Assembly (NCBI GenBank): GCA_944367565.1
Contig: CALVWR010000013.1
Coordinates: 1-50,298 of the forward strand
From: an uncultured Clostridia bacterium
Lineage (GTDB): Bacteria > Bacillota > Clostridia > Christensenellales > Borkfalkiaceae
Length of the DNA: 50,298 bases
Reading direction: 5' to 3'
Part shown: piece by piece, positions 24,831 to 34,074 of the stretch
Layout of the letters: each line of letters opens with the position of its first letter
Numbering within the stretch: position 1 is the first letter of the stretch
Notes under the pieces: model-generated
The model's input: only the letters and a program-made list of their open reading frames with translations
Databases searched by the model: none
What the model was told of the DNA's origin: nothing
Position numbers and translations under genes: made by a program

Positions 24831-25705
24831 GAAAAATCACCAAGAAAACGCACCTCTTCCGCAAGCGTCACGCCGAAGAGCGCTTTCACCTTTTTCTTTA
24901 TGTATCCGATCAGTTCCCGTACGTCCGCCGCCGTCGCATTCCCCTGATTTACGATAAAATTCGCATGGACGCCGCTCACCGCCGCGCCGCCTACGGTGAA
25001 GTTTTTCAACCCCGCGCGCTCGATCAGTTCCCCGGCATAAAAACCGTCTCCGTTTCTGAACGTAGATCCGAACGTTCTGCCTTCAGGTTGTTTTTCCTTC
25101 CTGATCCGACGGATCTTTTCGACAAACGCTTCGTCGTAGCCGCGCGCGAGTTTCAGTTCCGTTCCGATTACCGGCAGATCGCTTCCGAGCCTGCTGGATC
25201 GGTATGAAAAACCGCATTCTTCCGGTAAAATCCGCCTCACGCCGCCGTCCAACACCCATACCGCGCCGACCAGCGACGACATCTCCTTCCCGAACGCACC
25301 TGCATTCATCACCGTCATGCCGCCGACGCTTGCGGGAATTCCGCTCAGAAATTCCGCGCCCGACAGATCGTGCAGGCGGCAGAACTCCAGAAGCGCCGCG
25401 CAGCTCACGCCGCATTCCGCATACACCGTCGTATCGGATACGGACAGCGCGTTCATCTTTGCGGTGAAGATCGCAACGCCCTTAAATCCGCAATCGGACA
25501 CGATGACGTTGCTGGCACGTCCCAACACCGCCACGGGAAGATTTTCTCTTTGCGCCGCACGGATACAAAGGGAAAATTCATCGGTATTTTCAGGGAAAAA
25601 AGCATATTTCGCCTTTCCCCCCACGCCGAATGCGGTCCTTTCTTTCATGGAAAAATCCTTCAGACAAAAGCCGTCGAGTCGTTTTTCTTCCGATTCCCCA
25701 CCCAT
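24827..25705 (-). CDS. murB: UDP-N-acetylmuramate dehydrogenase MurB
   Basis: This 292-residue FAD enzyme reduces UDP-GlcNAc-enolpyruvate to UDP-MurNAc in cell-wall precursor synthesis. Visible are AFGVGGKAKYAFFPENTDE, LGRASNVIVSD (FAD-binding), GAEFLSGIPASVGGMTVMNAGAFG, the catalytic Ser in GSTFRNG, and a late Glu in EEVRFLG. GAGGAGAG lies 6 bp before the ATG. A weak TTGTTA-17-TAAAAT pair (25720-25748) could serve as a promoter, although its start would leave almost no leader. It heads the murB-PHP-whiA group. Confidence 0.96.
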   Translation of the reverse strand: MGGESEEKRLDGFCLKDFSMKERTAFGVGGKAKYAFFPENTDEFSLCIRAAQRENLPVAVLGRASNVIVSDCGFKGVAIFTAKMNALSVSDTTVYAECGVSCAALLEFCRLHDLSGAEFLSGIPASVGGMTVMNAGAFGKEMSSLVGAVWVLDGGVRRILPEECGFSYRSSRLGSDLPVIGTELKLARGYDEAFVEKIRRIRKEKQPEGRTFGSTFRNGDGFYAGELIERAGLKNFTVGGAAVSGVHANFIVNQGNATAADVRELIGYIKKKVKALFGVTLAEEVRFLGDFS

Positions 25706-25750
25706 TCTATCTCTCCTCTATTTTACTATACTTTGAATTTTTTAACAAGA

Positions 25751-26824
25751 TTATACGAGCATATTTTTCATTTTTTTCAGCGCGGCGGCGTCTCCTCCGG
25801 CGGCAAGAAGGGCATTTTCGGAAAATTCCGAATAGAGCGCCACGGGCATAAATACGGAGATTCCCTTCGCGTTCTTCACGCTCTGCAACGCCGTCAGCCC
25901 TTCCGTTTCGTACGAAAGATCGATATACGGCGAAAGCATTCCGATGGACGAAAGTTTCTCCTGCGCGCCGTCGCTCAGAACGTAGCCGATAAACTCCTCC
26001 GCATAGTATTTTTTTTCGGAAGACGCGGCGGTCACGGAAAAGTATTGGTAAAGGTCGTTATATCCTTCCAACGGCGTTATAACGGCGCTTTCCTCGCGGA
26101 GATTCAGACGGTTGATATCGCGCTGCGTTCCGATCAGGATGTCCGACATCCCGCTGACAAAGCGATAATATGCTTCCAGCGGAGATTTTTCCACGGCGTT
26201 TTGCAAAGTATAACCGCTTGCCGCCAGCGCGGCATAAGGCTGTGTGAAATTGCCTTTGGAAACCACGGCGGACGGCAAAACTTTATCTTCCGGAAGTTCT
26301 TCTCTCGAAAGTACGACATACCCGCCCATACACCACGGAACGGCGTATACGGTCCCGTCAAGCGTCCCGTAAGCGCACGTTTTTTCCGTATCGACGGAAG
26401 AATAATTTAAGATCTCCACGCCGTATCCGTAAGAAACGATGTCCGGAGTTTCTCCCGCGGCAAATTTTTCCGTGGCGCTTTCGGCGGTGAGCGAAGTCAC
26501 CATGACAAAGACCCCCGGATGTTTTTTTTCATATTCCGCCGCGCGGCGGAGCAGAAATTCCGCGCGCGAACCGACGCCGCCTTCAAAGCTGTCGATATGC
26601 CAAAGGCTGACAATGCTTTTATATGCTTCGCTCTGCACGAGCTTATCCTTTGAAAATCCGGCTTGCGGAAGGGCAAAGACAAAGGCGAAAACGACGATTG
26701 CAACGCAACAAAGCATTTTCGTCAGCGTGCCGACGCTGACGCGACTGAACACAGCGCTTCTCTTTTTTTCCCGGATTTTTGCGCTTTCCTCTTTCCGGAA
26801 TAAATTTTCTTCTTTTTTTCTCAT
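25751..26824 (-). CDS. membrane-anchored extracellular solute-binding-like protein
   Basis: This 357-residue protein has a basic cytoplasmic N-terminus of about 35 residues, one membrane helix (MLCCVAIVVFAFVFALPQAG) and an outside domain resembling family 1 ABC solute-binding proteins: SIVSLWHIDSFEGG, LRRAAEYEKKHPGVFV, GETPDIVSYGYG, VYAVPWCMGGYV. The helix acts as an uncleaved anchor, as no lipobox fits. There is no ABC permease or ATPase beside it, so it may be a sensor or use distant partners. No clear ribosome-binding site precedes the ATG at 26824, so the start is uncertain. It faces away from the SHOCT gene and lies 45 bp before murB. Confidence 0.7.
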   Translation of the reverse strand: MRKKEENLFRKEESAKIREKKRSAVFSRVSVGTLTKMLCCVAIVVFAFVFALPQAGFSKDKLVQSEAYKSIVSLWHIDSFEGGVGSRAEFLLRRAAEYEKKHPGVFVMVTSLTAESATEKFAAGETPDIVSYGYGVEILNYSSVDTEKTCAYGTLDGTVYAVPWCMGGYVVLSREELPEDKVLPSAVVSKGNFTQPYAALAASGYTLQNAVEKSPLEAYYRFVSGMSDILIGTQRDINRLNLREESAVITPLEGYNDLYQYFSVTAASSEKKYYAEEFIGYVLSDGAQEKLSSIGMLSPYIDLSYETEGLTALQSVKNAKGISVFMPVALYSEFSENALLAAGGDAAALKKMKNMLV

Positions 26825-26881
26825 CGGTTATATATATTTGATTTTTTTCGATGAAATGCGTAAAAATAACAATTTCCCCGA

Positions 26882-26910
26882 TTGACACGGGCATATTTAT
26901 CTGTTATGAT
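26882..26910 (+). promoter_or_regulatory. promoter of the SHOCT-domain gene
   Basis: TTGACA (26882-26887), 17 bp, TATGAT (26905-26910), about 36 bp before the ATG. Confidence 0.8.
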
Positions 26911-26946
26911 ATAGATAATCCGAATACTCGAAAAAGGAGATGTATT

Positions 26947-27384
26947 ATGTTTGAAAAATCCGATAAAACCATGTTTAACTTACGCGTCGCAATGGTGCTG
27001 CTGTTCATCGTCATGAGCGTACTCTATCTCATTCTCGGCATCATCAGCTGTGTGAACGGTTTTGCCGCGGAGGGAATTTCTTATATCTTTCTTGCGCTCG
27101 TCTTACCGATCTTCGGATGGGTTCTCCTTTCCTTTACCCTGGCCTGTGCGGCGGACATAAAAGCAATCCGGAACGCCATCTATGACTCGAGCAATGCGCC
27201 TATTTCCGAATTTTTGACCGAAAATTTCAAAGAGACCCGCGCTTCCGTATTCAAGACTTCGGGAAACGACGCCTTACATTCAAAACTCGAATCTCTGAAA
27301 CTGCTGAAAGAACTGCTCGATACCGGCGCATTGACCGCCGATGAGTATACAAAGCTCAAGCAAAAATACATCGATGAAACTTGA
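26947..27384 (+). CDS. small membrane protein with C-terminal SHOCT domain
   Basis: This 145-residue protein has two membrane helices (VAMVLLFIVMSVLYLILGII and ISYIFLALVLPIFGWVLLSF) joined by a short loop, a soluble segment, and a C-terminal SHOCT motif (LKLLKELLDTGALTADEY, then TKLKQKYI). SHOCT segments occur at protein ends and are thought to mediate oligomerisation; function is otherwise unknown. AAGGAGATG lies 5-6 bp before the ATG at 26947, with a strong promoter upstream. It is alone on the plus strand between the solute-binding-like gene and the repeats. Confidence 0.8.
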   Translation: MFEKSDKTMFNLRVAMVLLFIVMSVLYLILGIISCVNGFAAEGISYIFLALVLPIFGWVLLSFTLACAADIKAIRNAIYDSSNAPISEFLTENFKETRASVFKTSGNDALHSKLESLKLLKELLDTGALTADEYTKLKQKYIDET

Positions 27385-27581
27385 TCACACATCACATATG
27401 CGCAACCGTGATTGAAAAACGGCATATTTCATCATATATGCGCATGGATTGAGGGTAAACGTATGCACTCTGTGCGCAACCGTCAATCAAGATCGCCCTT
27501 TCAGACTGCAAATTTTGCAGCTGCCCCGCGCGATTGCAAAACACGGCAGACAAACGGTACGGGAAAGGCGCGCGCTGTTTT

Positions 27582-28003
27582 GCCGTGCGCCGCGGTAAGA
27601 TCAATTGCACGGCGGTTTGATCTCCGTGCAACAGGATAAGCGGCGGCGTGCAATAAATGAAACGGCTGTTTTGCCGTGCGCCGCGGTAAGATCAATTGTA
27701 CGGCGATTTGATCGCCGTGCAACAGGATAAGCGGCGGCGTGCAATAAATGAAACGGCTGTTTTGCCGTGCGCCGCGGTAAGATCAATTGCACGGCGGTTT
27801 GATCTCCGTGCAACAGGATAAGCGGCGGCGTGCAATAAATGAAACGGCAGCTTGCCGTGCGCCGCGGTAAGATCAATTGTACGGCGGTTTGATCTCCGTG
27901 CAACAGGATAAGCGGCGGCGTGCAATAAGTGATGCGGCAGCTTGCCGTGCGCCGCGGTAAGATCAATTGTACGGCGATTTGATCGCCGTGCAACAGGATA
28001 TGC
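27582..28003. repeat. tandem 90/91-bp repeat array, about 4.7 copies
   Basis: Units begin with GCCGTGCGCCGCGGTAAGAT at 27582, 27673, 27764, 27854 and 27944, so the periods are 91, 91, 90 and 90 bp; the last copy stops near 28003. Two alternating variants differ at a hairpin: one reads TTGCACGG...CCGTGCAA, the other TTGTACGGCGA...TCGCCGTGCAA, with a longer stem. A second inner hairpin (ACGGC-TGTTTT-GCCGT) and GCGGCG/CGCCGC arms lie in the same unit. With 27385-27581, where no gene was found, it fills the 600-bp gap after the SHOCT gene. Copies directly abut the broken transposase. Confidence 0.92.
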
Positions 28004-28189
28004 GATACCTTGTGCCGTATACGGATAATATCTCGGATCCCTGAAAAACGTACAGTTCCGCCGCAATTCCCTTGATACAGAACTCACGCTCCTGCCGAGA
28101 AGTCTTGCAATTTCCCGATAACTTTTCCCTTTTACATAGTATTCCCGTAGACAACAGCGCTCTTCTATGGTAAAATGGTGGTAGTTCAT
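28004..28189 (-). pseudogene. 5' fragment of an IS30-family transposase
   Basis: About 62 residues remain: MNYHHFTIEERCCLREYYVK leads into the HTH_38-type helix-turn-helix typical of IS30 transposases (REIARLLGRSVSSVSRELRR). The reading then runs into the 90-bp repeats, so the DDE catalytic domain is missing. AGGAG precedes the ATG and the start is intact. Upstream (about 28255-28290), GTGTTGCACTGAATAGTATAA may be part of the element's terminal inverted repeat, but this is uncertain. The fragment could still make a DNA-binding peptide, although it is most likely dead. Confidence 0.85.
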
Positions 28190-28298
28190 ACAGATCTCCT
28201 AATGCAGTAAATTCGGTTTAGCAATTCTATTTTACCACAGATTTGTATGAGCTTCTTTTTTATTTAAGTGTTGCACTGAATAGTATAATTCACCTTAC

Positions 28299-28337
28299 AA
28301 AAAAAGCGGCGTTCCCGAAATCGGGAACGCCGCTTTT
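28299..28337 (-). terminator. terminator of tig-clpP-clpX
   Basis: AAAAAGCGGCGTTCCCGA (28301-28318) and TCGGGAACGCCGCTTTT form a near-perfect 17-bp stem. On the minus strand it is followed by seven or more T, 12 bp after the clpX stop. Confidence 0.93.
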
Positions 28338-28348
28338 CAACGCGCAAT

Positions 28349-29575
28349 TTACGCAATCTGTTTTTTTACAAATTTGGGTTTGCGGCCGCTTTTTACCACT
28401 TCCGCGTCGATCACGACCTTTTCCAGATCCGCCGAGGAGGGTATTTCGTACATGGTATCGAGCATGATATTTTCCAAGATCGTCCTGAGTCCCCGCGCGC
28501 CGGTTTTCAAAGCGATGGCTTTTTTGGCGATTTCCCGCACGCCGTCGTCGGTGATCTCCAGATCGACGTTATCCATGCCGATGAGTTTCTTATACTGTTT
28601 CACAAGCGCGTTTTTCGGTTCCGTGAGGATACTGATCAGCGCATTTTCGTCGAGAGGTTTCAACCCCACCGTAATGGGAACTCTTCCTACGAATTCCGGA
28701 ATCAGCCCGAACTGGATAAGGTCCTGCGGCTGAATATCTTCCATAAAGCCGTAGCTGTCCGATTTTCCGTCATGTACTTTGCCGCCGAAACCGAGAGAAG
28801 AATTTTCTTTCCGCTTCTGCACGATCTTGTCGAGTCCCACAAAAGCTCCGCCGCAGATGAAAAGAATATTCGTCGTATCGATGCGGATGCATTCCTGTTG
28901 CGGATGTTTTCTGCCCCCTTGCGGCGGCACGCTCGCCACCGTGCTTTCGATGATCTTCAAAAGAGCCTGCTGTACCCCTTCACCCGATACGTCCCGCGTG
29001 ATGGATACGTTCTCGCTCTTTCTTGCGATCTTATCGATCTCGTCGATGTACACGATCCCGCGCTGTGCGCGTTCCACATCGTAATCGGCGTTCTGAATCA
29101 GTTTTAAAAGGATGTTTTCCACATCTTCGCCCACATATCCCGCTTCGGTAAGCGTCGTCGCGTCGGCGACCGCAAACGGCACGTCCAGAATTTTGGCAAG
29201 CGTTCTCGCCAACAGCGTTTTTCCGCTGCCGGTCGGACCTAAAAGCAGAACGTTGCTCTTTTCCAGCTCCACGCCGTCTTTGTTGTCCGGTGCGGTGTTG
29301 ATCCGTTTATAGTGATTGTACACCGCCACGGAAAGCACTTTTTTCGCCTGATCCTGTCCGACGATATAATCGTCCAGACGGTTTTTGATCTCCGACGGTT
29401 TCAGCAGCTTTACGTTTGCGCCCGTCTTTAACCTCGCGCGTGCGTCGAGAATCTGCTCGCGGCAGTTTTCCACGCACTCGTCACAAATGCAGATCCCGTT
29501 GGGTCCCACGATCAGTTCTCTGACCTTCTCCTTGGGTCTGCCGCAAAATGAACAATTCATTTCTTTATCTTTCAT
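28349..29575 (-). CDS. clpX: ATP-dependent Clp protease ATPase subunit ClpX
   Basis: This 408-residue AAA+ unfoldase feeds substrates into ClpP. The N-terminal zinc-binding domain has four Cys (CSFCGRP and [10 protein letters not shown]). Walker A is [11 protein letters not shown], Walker [15 protein letters not shown] (residues SSLGFGGKV) is the IGF-like ClpP-docking loop region, and the sensor-2 region is [15 protein letters not shown] precedes the ATG. It is 25 bp behind clpP in the tig-clpP-clpX operon. Confidence 0.98.
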   Translation of the reverse strand: MKDKEMNCSFCGRPKEKVRELIVGPNGICICDECVENCREQILDARARLKTGANVKLLKPSEIKNRLDDYIVGQDQAKKVLSVAVYNHYKRINTAPDNKDGVELEKSNVLLLGPTGSGKTLLARTLAKILDVPFAVADATTLTEAGYVGEDVENILLKLIQNADYDVERAQRGIVYIDEIDKIARKSENVSITRDVSGEGVQQALLKIIESTVASVPPQGGRKHPQQECIRIDTTNILFICGGAFVGLDKIVQKRKENSSLGFGGKVHDGKSDSYGFMEDIQPQDLIQFGLIPEFVGRVPITVGLKPLDENALISILTEPKNALVKQYKKLIGMDNVDLEITDDGVREIAKKAIALKTGARGLRTILENIMLDTMYEIPSSADLEKVVIDAEVVKSGRKPKFVKKQIA

Positions 29576-29600
29576 TCAATTCTCCGTTTTCCGCGGAACG

Positions 29601-30194
29601 TTACGGGCGTTTATAGAATATTTCGTCGATCAGTCCGTATTCCTTTGCCTCTTCCGCGGATAAATAATTATCCCTGTCGGTATCCCGTTCCACCGTTTCG
29701 TAATCTTTACCGGTATTGCGGGATAAAATTTCGTTCAGTTTTTTCTTGGTTTTCAATATGTGATCCGCCTGAATCTTGATATCCGACGCCTGCCCCTGCG
29801 CGCCGCCCAGCGGCTGATGAATCATCACCTCGCTGTTGGGAAGCGCAAAACGCTTGCCCTTCGCGCCGCTGGAAAGCAGAAACGCCCCCATGCTCGCCGC
29901 AAGACCGATACAGATGGTCTGCACGTCGCACTTGATGTAATTCATCGTGTCGTAGATTGCAAGTCCCGCCGTAACGCTTCCGCCCGGCGAATTGATGTAC
30001 AGACAGATGTCCTTTGCGGGGTCTTTTCCTTCAAGGTAAATCAGCTGCGCCACAACGGTATCCGCCACGGCGTCGTTGATCTCCCCCGTCAGAAAGATGA
30101 TCCTGTCCTCTAACAGCCTGGAATAAATATCGTAACTTCTTTCGCCCTTGCCCGTCTGTTCGACGACGTACGGGATCACGGTGTTTTTTATCAT
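29601..30194 (-). CDS. clpP: ATP-dependent Clp protease proteolytic subunit ClpP
   Basis: This 197-residue serine peptidase forms the two-ring chamber. The catalytic triad is visible: Ser in [14 protein letters not shown], His in [15 protein letters not shown], and Asp in [16 protein letters not shown]. The N-terminal gate region [20 protein letters not shown] is complete. The start codon is one base after the tig stop, so translation is coupled. Confidence 0.98.
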   Translation of the reverse strand: MIKNTVIPYVVEQTGKGERSYDIYSRLLEDRIIFLTGEINDAVADTVVAQLIYLEGKDPAKDICLYINSPGGSVTAGLAIYDTMNYIKCDVQTICIGLAASMGAFLLSSGAKGKRFALPNSEVMIHQPLGGAQGQASDIKIQADHILKTKKKLNEILSRNTGKDYETVERDTDRDNYLSAEEAKEYGLIDEIFYKRP

Positions 30195-30195
30195 T

Positions 30196-31494
30196 TTAAC
30201 CTACCTTTTTTTCTTCGATAACGTTCGCGCTCTTCAGGAAATCAAACAGCTTGCCGATGACGATCTCGTTTTTCAGATAGTCCAGACGTCCGGCGTTGTC
30301 TTTTTTGTACTCTTCCACCGTTTTATTCTGCGCTTTTGCGTTTTCTTCGACCTTCTTTTCGAATTCCTCGTCGCTCGCCTCGATCTTCTCTTCCGCGATG
30401 ATCTTTTCGATGACGAGCTGCTGCTTTACCAGTTCGCGCGCCTGTTCGGCGTAGCCTTTGCGGTAATCTTCCATACTCATCTTCGCGTATTTGAGATAAT
30501 CTTCCAGCCGAAGCCCCTGATACATCAGACGGTATTCCATCTCCTGCACCATGTTGTCGATCTGATTTTCCACCAGCGCGTCGGGAATTTCCGTTTCCGA
30601 CTTCTCGGTGATCGTTTTCACGATCTTGTCCTCGAGTTCGCGTTCGGCACGTTTGTCGTTGGATTCCTGCATCCGTTTTCTCGTTTCCGCCTTGAACGCC
30701 TCAACGCTCTCCGCACCGTCGGCATCCTTGACGAATTCGTCGGTGATCTCGGGCAGTTCCTTTCTCTTGATCTCGTGCAGCTTGATGTGGAACACCGCCG
30801 CCTTGCCTTTCAGATCTTCCGCATGATAATCGTCGGGGAATTTGACGTCGATATCCTTTTCTTCGCCGATCTTCATCCCCACGACCTGCTCTTCAAATCC
30901 GGGAATAAAGCTGTTGCTGCCGAGTTCGAGATTCTGCTTTTCCGCCGTACCGCCGGCAAACTTCACGCCGTCCACGCTGCCGCTGTAATCGATGACCACC
31001 GTATCGCCGTTTTCCGCCGCACGGTCCTCTACGGCAACCAGCCGCGAATTCCTCTCCTGCAAACGCTTCAGAGCGGCATCCACCTCTTCGTCCTTAACAT
31101 TATACTCAACTTTTTCGAACTTTATACCCTTGTATTCGCCCAATTTCACTTCGGGTTTCACGGCGACCGTCGCGATCAGCGTGATGCCGTTTTCGTCGAT
31201 GCTCTCCACCTCGAGCGAAGGTCTCGCAACCGCCTCAATCGAAGGTTCTTTTCCGAGAATTTCAAAATAATATTTGGGGAATGATTCGTTGATCGCATCC
31301 TCAAAGAACAAGCCTTTGCCGTAGGTGTTTTCCAGAACGCGCATCGGCACTTTTCCCTTTCTGAATCCGGGAAGAGAATATTTGCCCTTCGTCTTATTGT
31401 AAGCGTCCGTCTGCGCGGCGCTCCATTCCGCGGCGTCCAGCGTGATGGAAATTTTCACCGTACTCTTTTCGGCTTTTTCAAATTTGTAATTCAT
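30196..31494 (-). CDS. tig: trigger factor (ribosome-associated chaperone, peptidyl-prolyl isomerase)
   Basis: This 432-residue protein binds at the ribosome exit tunnel. The N-terminal ribosome-binding domain includes the signature [20 protein letters not shown]. An FKBP-type domain follows ([20 protein letters not shown] and [16 protein letters not shown]), then the helical C-terminal substrate cradle. It is the first gene of tig-clpP-clpX, grouping folding and degradation. A promoter lies about 31 bp upstream. Confidence 0.98.
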   Translation of the reverse strand: MNYKFEKAEKSTVKISITLDAAEWSAAQTDAYNKTKGKYSLPGFRKGKVPMRVLENTYGKGLFFEDAINESFPKYYFEILGKEPSIEAVARPSLEVESIDENGITLIATVAVKPEVKLGEYKGIKFEKVEYNVKDEEVDAALKRLQERNSRLVAVEDRAAENGDTVVIDYSGSVDGVKFAGGTAEKQNLELGSNSFIPGFEEQVVGMKIGEEKDIDVKFPDDYHAEDLKGKAAVFHIKLHEIKRKELPEITDEFVKDADGAESVEAFKAETRKRMQESNDKRAERELEDKIVKTITEKSETEIPDALVENQIDNMVQEMEYRLMYQGLRLEDYLKYAKMSMEDYRKGYAEQARELVKQQLVIEKIIAEEKIEASDEEFEKKVEENAKAQNKTVEEYKKDNAGRLDYLKNEIVIGKLFDFLKSANVIEEKKVG

Positions 31495-31524
31495 AATTTT
31501 CTCCTGCTCTTTAAATTCTAACCT

Positions 31525-31553
31525 ATTCTATCATAAAACTATATAAAAAGCAA
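31525..31553 (-). promoter_or_regulatory. promoter of tig-clpP-clpX
   Basis: On the minus strand TTGCTT (31548-31553) and TAGAAT (31525-31530) have a 17-bp AT-rich spacer, with AGGAG between them and the tig ATG. No CtsR-type heptad repeat was seen. Confidence 0.6.
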
Positions 31554-31558
31554 ATTTT

Positions 31559-33271
31559 TTACTTTACTTTTAAAAATTCTTCGTGTTTTGACGGATTCAC
31601 CGTAACCGACGAAAAAACCGAATAAATCCAGAATCCCAAAGGAGCTTTCGGCGGTTTTTTCACGTATTTTTTTTCGGCGCATACGATGTCGATCTTATTT
31701 CCTTCCCGCCCTTCGGAATAATACGCGCAGATCTCCGCCGCGGCGGTGACGATCTCCTTTGTAACGGGTTTTTCCCTGACTTCGATCACCACATGGGAAG
31801 AATGATAATTTTTCGCGTGCAGCCAGAGATCCTTTCCTCTTGCGGCGGAAACGATTCTGTCGTTTTCGGCGTTGTTTCTGCCCACGCGTACGGTAACGCC
31901 GTCGATGCAATATTCCTTTCCCGCAAGAAGCGGCGTTTTCTTTTTCCGATTCTTTTTTTCTTCTTTTTTCTTCAGAAGACCTTCGCCGACCAGTTCGCTT
32001 TCCACAAATTTCAGCGCGTCGGAATCTTCCGCAAGGGATATTTCGCAGTAAAGCGATTTGACGTATTCCAATTCTTTGAGGACTTCTTCTTTCTGCGGCG
32101 CGACGGCGTTTACGGTTCTTTTTTGTTTATTGTAACGCTTGTAATACTTCTGCGCGTTTTCCTGCGGAGATAAATTGACGTCGAGGGGAATTTTTGTTTC
32201 GGGAGAATCCTGCCGATAAAAATTTTCGCAAACGAGTTCTTTGTCCCCTTTTTTCACCCGCCAGACGTTGGATAAAATCAGATCTCCGCGGATGCGGTCG
32301 CTTTCCATATCCTTGCAATCGAGTTCCTTTTCCAGAATGATCTTCAAGCGCTTTTCCAGGCGTTTTTCCTCTTTTTTTACGCACTCCGTCAATCGGTTTC
32401 TGAACGCCGTAAAGATTCCGAGCTTGTCCTTTTCTTCAAAAAAATGCCGCTCGGCATCGTCGATCGAAGAAAAAAACCGGTATTCTCCGCCCAGACTTTC
32501 ATACGGTTGCAGGAAAAAATCCTCCGCCCCCTTTTCGGTATACCGCACGCAAGGTTTCAGTTCTTCGGAAAACAAAAACGCGCCGATAAACCGAAAACAC
32601 GCTTCCGCCGTTGCCAGATCGAAGGCCGTGTTTTTTCCGAAACGCGCCGCGATCTCCTCCGCCGTGCGATAGGAAAGTCCCTGCACCGTTTCAAAGAGAA
32701 ATTTCCCCAAATCACCTCCGCCGAACGCCGCAAGCGCGCCCACAAGGCGCGCGTCGTCCGGCGCAAACTTGTCCTGCGAAGGCGGAAGACGGTATTCCAA
32801 TCCCGCAATCAGCGGACGGCGCGCGGCTTCCTCGATCCCCGCCGTCTTCATCGCGCCGAGCACCTTTCCCCGTTCGGTGAGGACGACGTTGCTGTATTTT
32901 CCCATGATTTCGGCGTAAAGCGTCTTTTTTTCCGCGCCGTATAATTCGTCAAAAACCGAAAATTCCAGCGCAATCACCCGATCGAACCCGACAAGATCAA
33001 CGCTTTCGAGCAAAGCGTTGACGAGATGTTTCCTGAGCAGCATACAGAAACCGAATGCCGCAAGCGGATTTTCCTTCTCCGCAGAAGACGTACAGACCCG
33101 CGCCGAAGCGACGGATGCGGATATGGCGAGTTTCCACCGCGTTCCGTTCGCGTATATATCCAGATAGATTTCGTTCTCCGTCGGCTGTGAGATCCTGTTC
33201 ACCCGGCCGCCCGCCAGCAGCCGATCGAGTTCCTTCGCCTGATGATATAATGCATATGCGTCCTGCGGCAT
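31559..33271 (-). CDS. rqcH: ribosome quality control factor RqcH (NFACT/FbpA family)
   Basis: This 570-residue protein binds stalled 50S subunits and adds C-terminal alanine tails that mark the stuck chain for ClpXP and similar proteases. The NFACT-N domain begins MPQDAYALYHQAKELDRLL; a long helical middle follows (coiled coil near residues 290-330); the NFACT-R domain is visible as KDLWLHAKNYHSSHVVIEV and ends with GFWIYSVFSSVTVNPSKHEE. It was formerly annotated as fibronectin-binding. It lies 2 bp after the RluD-type gene and just upstream of tig-clpP-clpX. Confidence 0.93.
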   Translation of the reverse strand: MPQDAYALYHQAKELDRLLAGGRVNRISQPTENEIYLDIYANGTRWKLAISASVASARVCTSSAEKENPLAAFGFCMLLRKHLVNALLESVDLVGFDRVIALEFSVFDELYGAEKKTLYAEIMGKYSNVVLTERGKVLGAMKTAGIEEAARRPLIAGLEYRLPPSQDKFAPDDARLVGALAAFGGGDLGKFLFETVQGLSYRTAEEIAARFGKNTAFDLATAEACFRFIGAFLFSEELKPCVRYTEKGAEDFFLQPYESLGGEYRFFSSIDDAERHFFEEKDKLGIFTAFRNRLTECVKKEEKRLEKRLKIILEKELDCKDMESDRIRGDLILSNVWRVKKGDKELVCENFYRQDSPETKIPLDVNLSPQENAQKYYKRYNKQKRTVNAVAPQKEEVLKELEYVKSLYCEISLAEDSDALKFVESELVGEGLLKKKEEKKNRKKKTPLLAGKEYCIDGVTVRVGRNNAENDRIVSAARGKDLWLHAKNYHSSHVVIEVREKPVTKEIVTAAAEICAYYSEGREGNKIDIVCAEKKYVKKPPKAPLGFWIYSVFSSVTVNPSKHEEFLKVK

Positions 33272-33273
33272 CC

Positions 33274-34074
33274 TTATTCTCCCCGATCCGTTTCTATGAT
33301 TTTTCCGTCAAGGTAGCCGAGCGGTCCTCCGGAAAAATGCAATACGATCCTCTGCGACGTAAGCCGCTGTTTTCCGGCTCCCATCGCGCGGTTTATGCTT
33401 TCTTTTCCGTACTTTCCGTCCCCGATGACAAAATGACCGTAATATGCCAGATGCGCCCTGATCTGATGGGTTTTTCCCGTGATCAGCTTCACTTCCAGCA
33501 CGCTCGTTTTTTGTCTTTTTTCCAGCACGGTATACTGCGTTACGATCTGCACCGCTCCGGGCATTCTCGTTTTACAGATCCTCACGAGAGACGCGTCGGC
33601 GTCTTTGACGAGATAATCGCGCAGCACGCCGCTTTCCTTTTCAAAAAAGCCGTATACTTCGGCTCTGTAATATTTCTCAAACGCGCGGGTGCGAAAACCC
33701 GCAATCAGCGCTTCCGCCGCCGCGCTGTTTTTCGCAAAAAGCATGACGCCGTCGGTATTGGTATCGAGCCGATGTATGAAATACATCTTCCCCCGCGCGG
33801 ACAGTTCCGCAAAAAGCGCTTCGCTTCCCACGCCTTTTCTTTTGTCGACGGCGAGGATATTTTCATCCTCATACAACACGCTAAAGGACGGCGCGGCAGC
33901 GACGTAAGCGACGATTTCGTCGCCTTGATTCAACGTTACGTTTTCTCCCGTCCGTACGCCGTTGACTTTTACGTCCCGTTTCCTCAGCGCTTTCTGTATG
34001 ACGGAGAACGGTACGCCGTTTTCCGAAAGAAGTTTAACGAGCTCCGTTTTTTTTGTACTTACAAGACTTATCAT
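33274..34074 (-). CDS. RluA/RluD-family pseudouridine synthase with S4 domain
   Basis: This 266-residue enzyme isomerises uridine in rRNA or tRNA. The N-terminal S4-like RNA-binding segment includes SVIQKALRKRDVKVNGVRTG. The catalytic motif is HRLDTNTDGVMLFAK, with the conserved Asp after RL. GKTHQIRAHLAYYGHFVIGD is the second family signature. The exact target (for example U1911/1915/1917 for RluD) cannot be told. The ATG at 34074 lies inside the 3' end of feoB, a 41-bp overlap, and no better in-frame start exists, so it is probably translated by coupling. Confidence 0.9.
   Translation of the reverse strand: MISLVSTKKTELVKLLSENGVPFSVIQKALRKRDVKVNGVRTGENVTLNQGDEIVAYVAAAPSFSVLYEDENILAVDKRKGVGSEALFAELSARGKMYFIHRLDTNTDGVMLFAKNSAAAEALIAGFRTRAFEKYYRAEVYGFFEKESGVLRDYLVKDADASLVRICKTRMPGAVQIVTQYTVLEKRQKTSVLEVKLITGKTHQIRAHLAYYGHFVIGDGKYGKESINRAMGAGKQRLTSQRIVLHFSGGPLGYLDGKIIETDRGE

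Noticed and set aside
27601-27993. Protein-coding repeats (AHGK/ARRSNRR units) on the minus strand
   Set aside because: The period changes between 90 and 91 bp, so the frame is not kept; the apparent peptide repeats are translations of a DNA minisatellite.
27582-28003. CRISPR array
   Set aside because: Units are 90-91 bp and follow one another directly with no variable spacers and no cas genes nearby.
31495-31560. CtsR operator upstream of tig
   Set aside because: No tandem GGTCAAA-type heptads were found in the promoter region.
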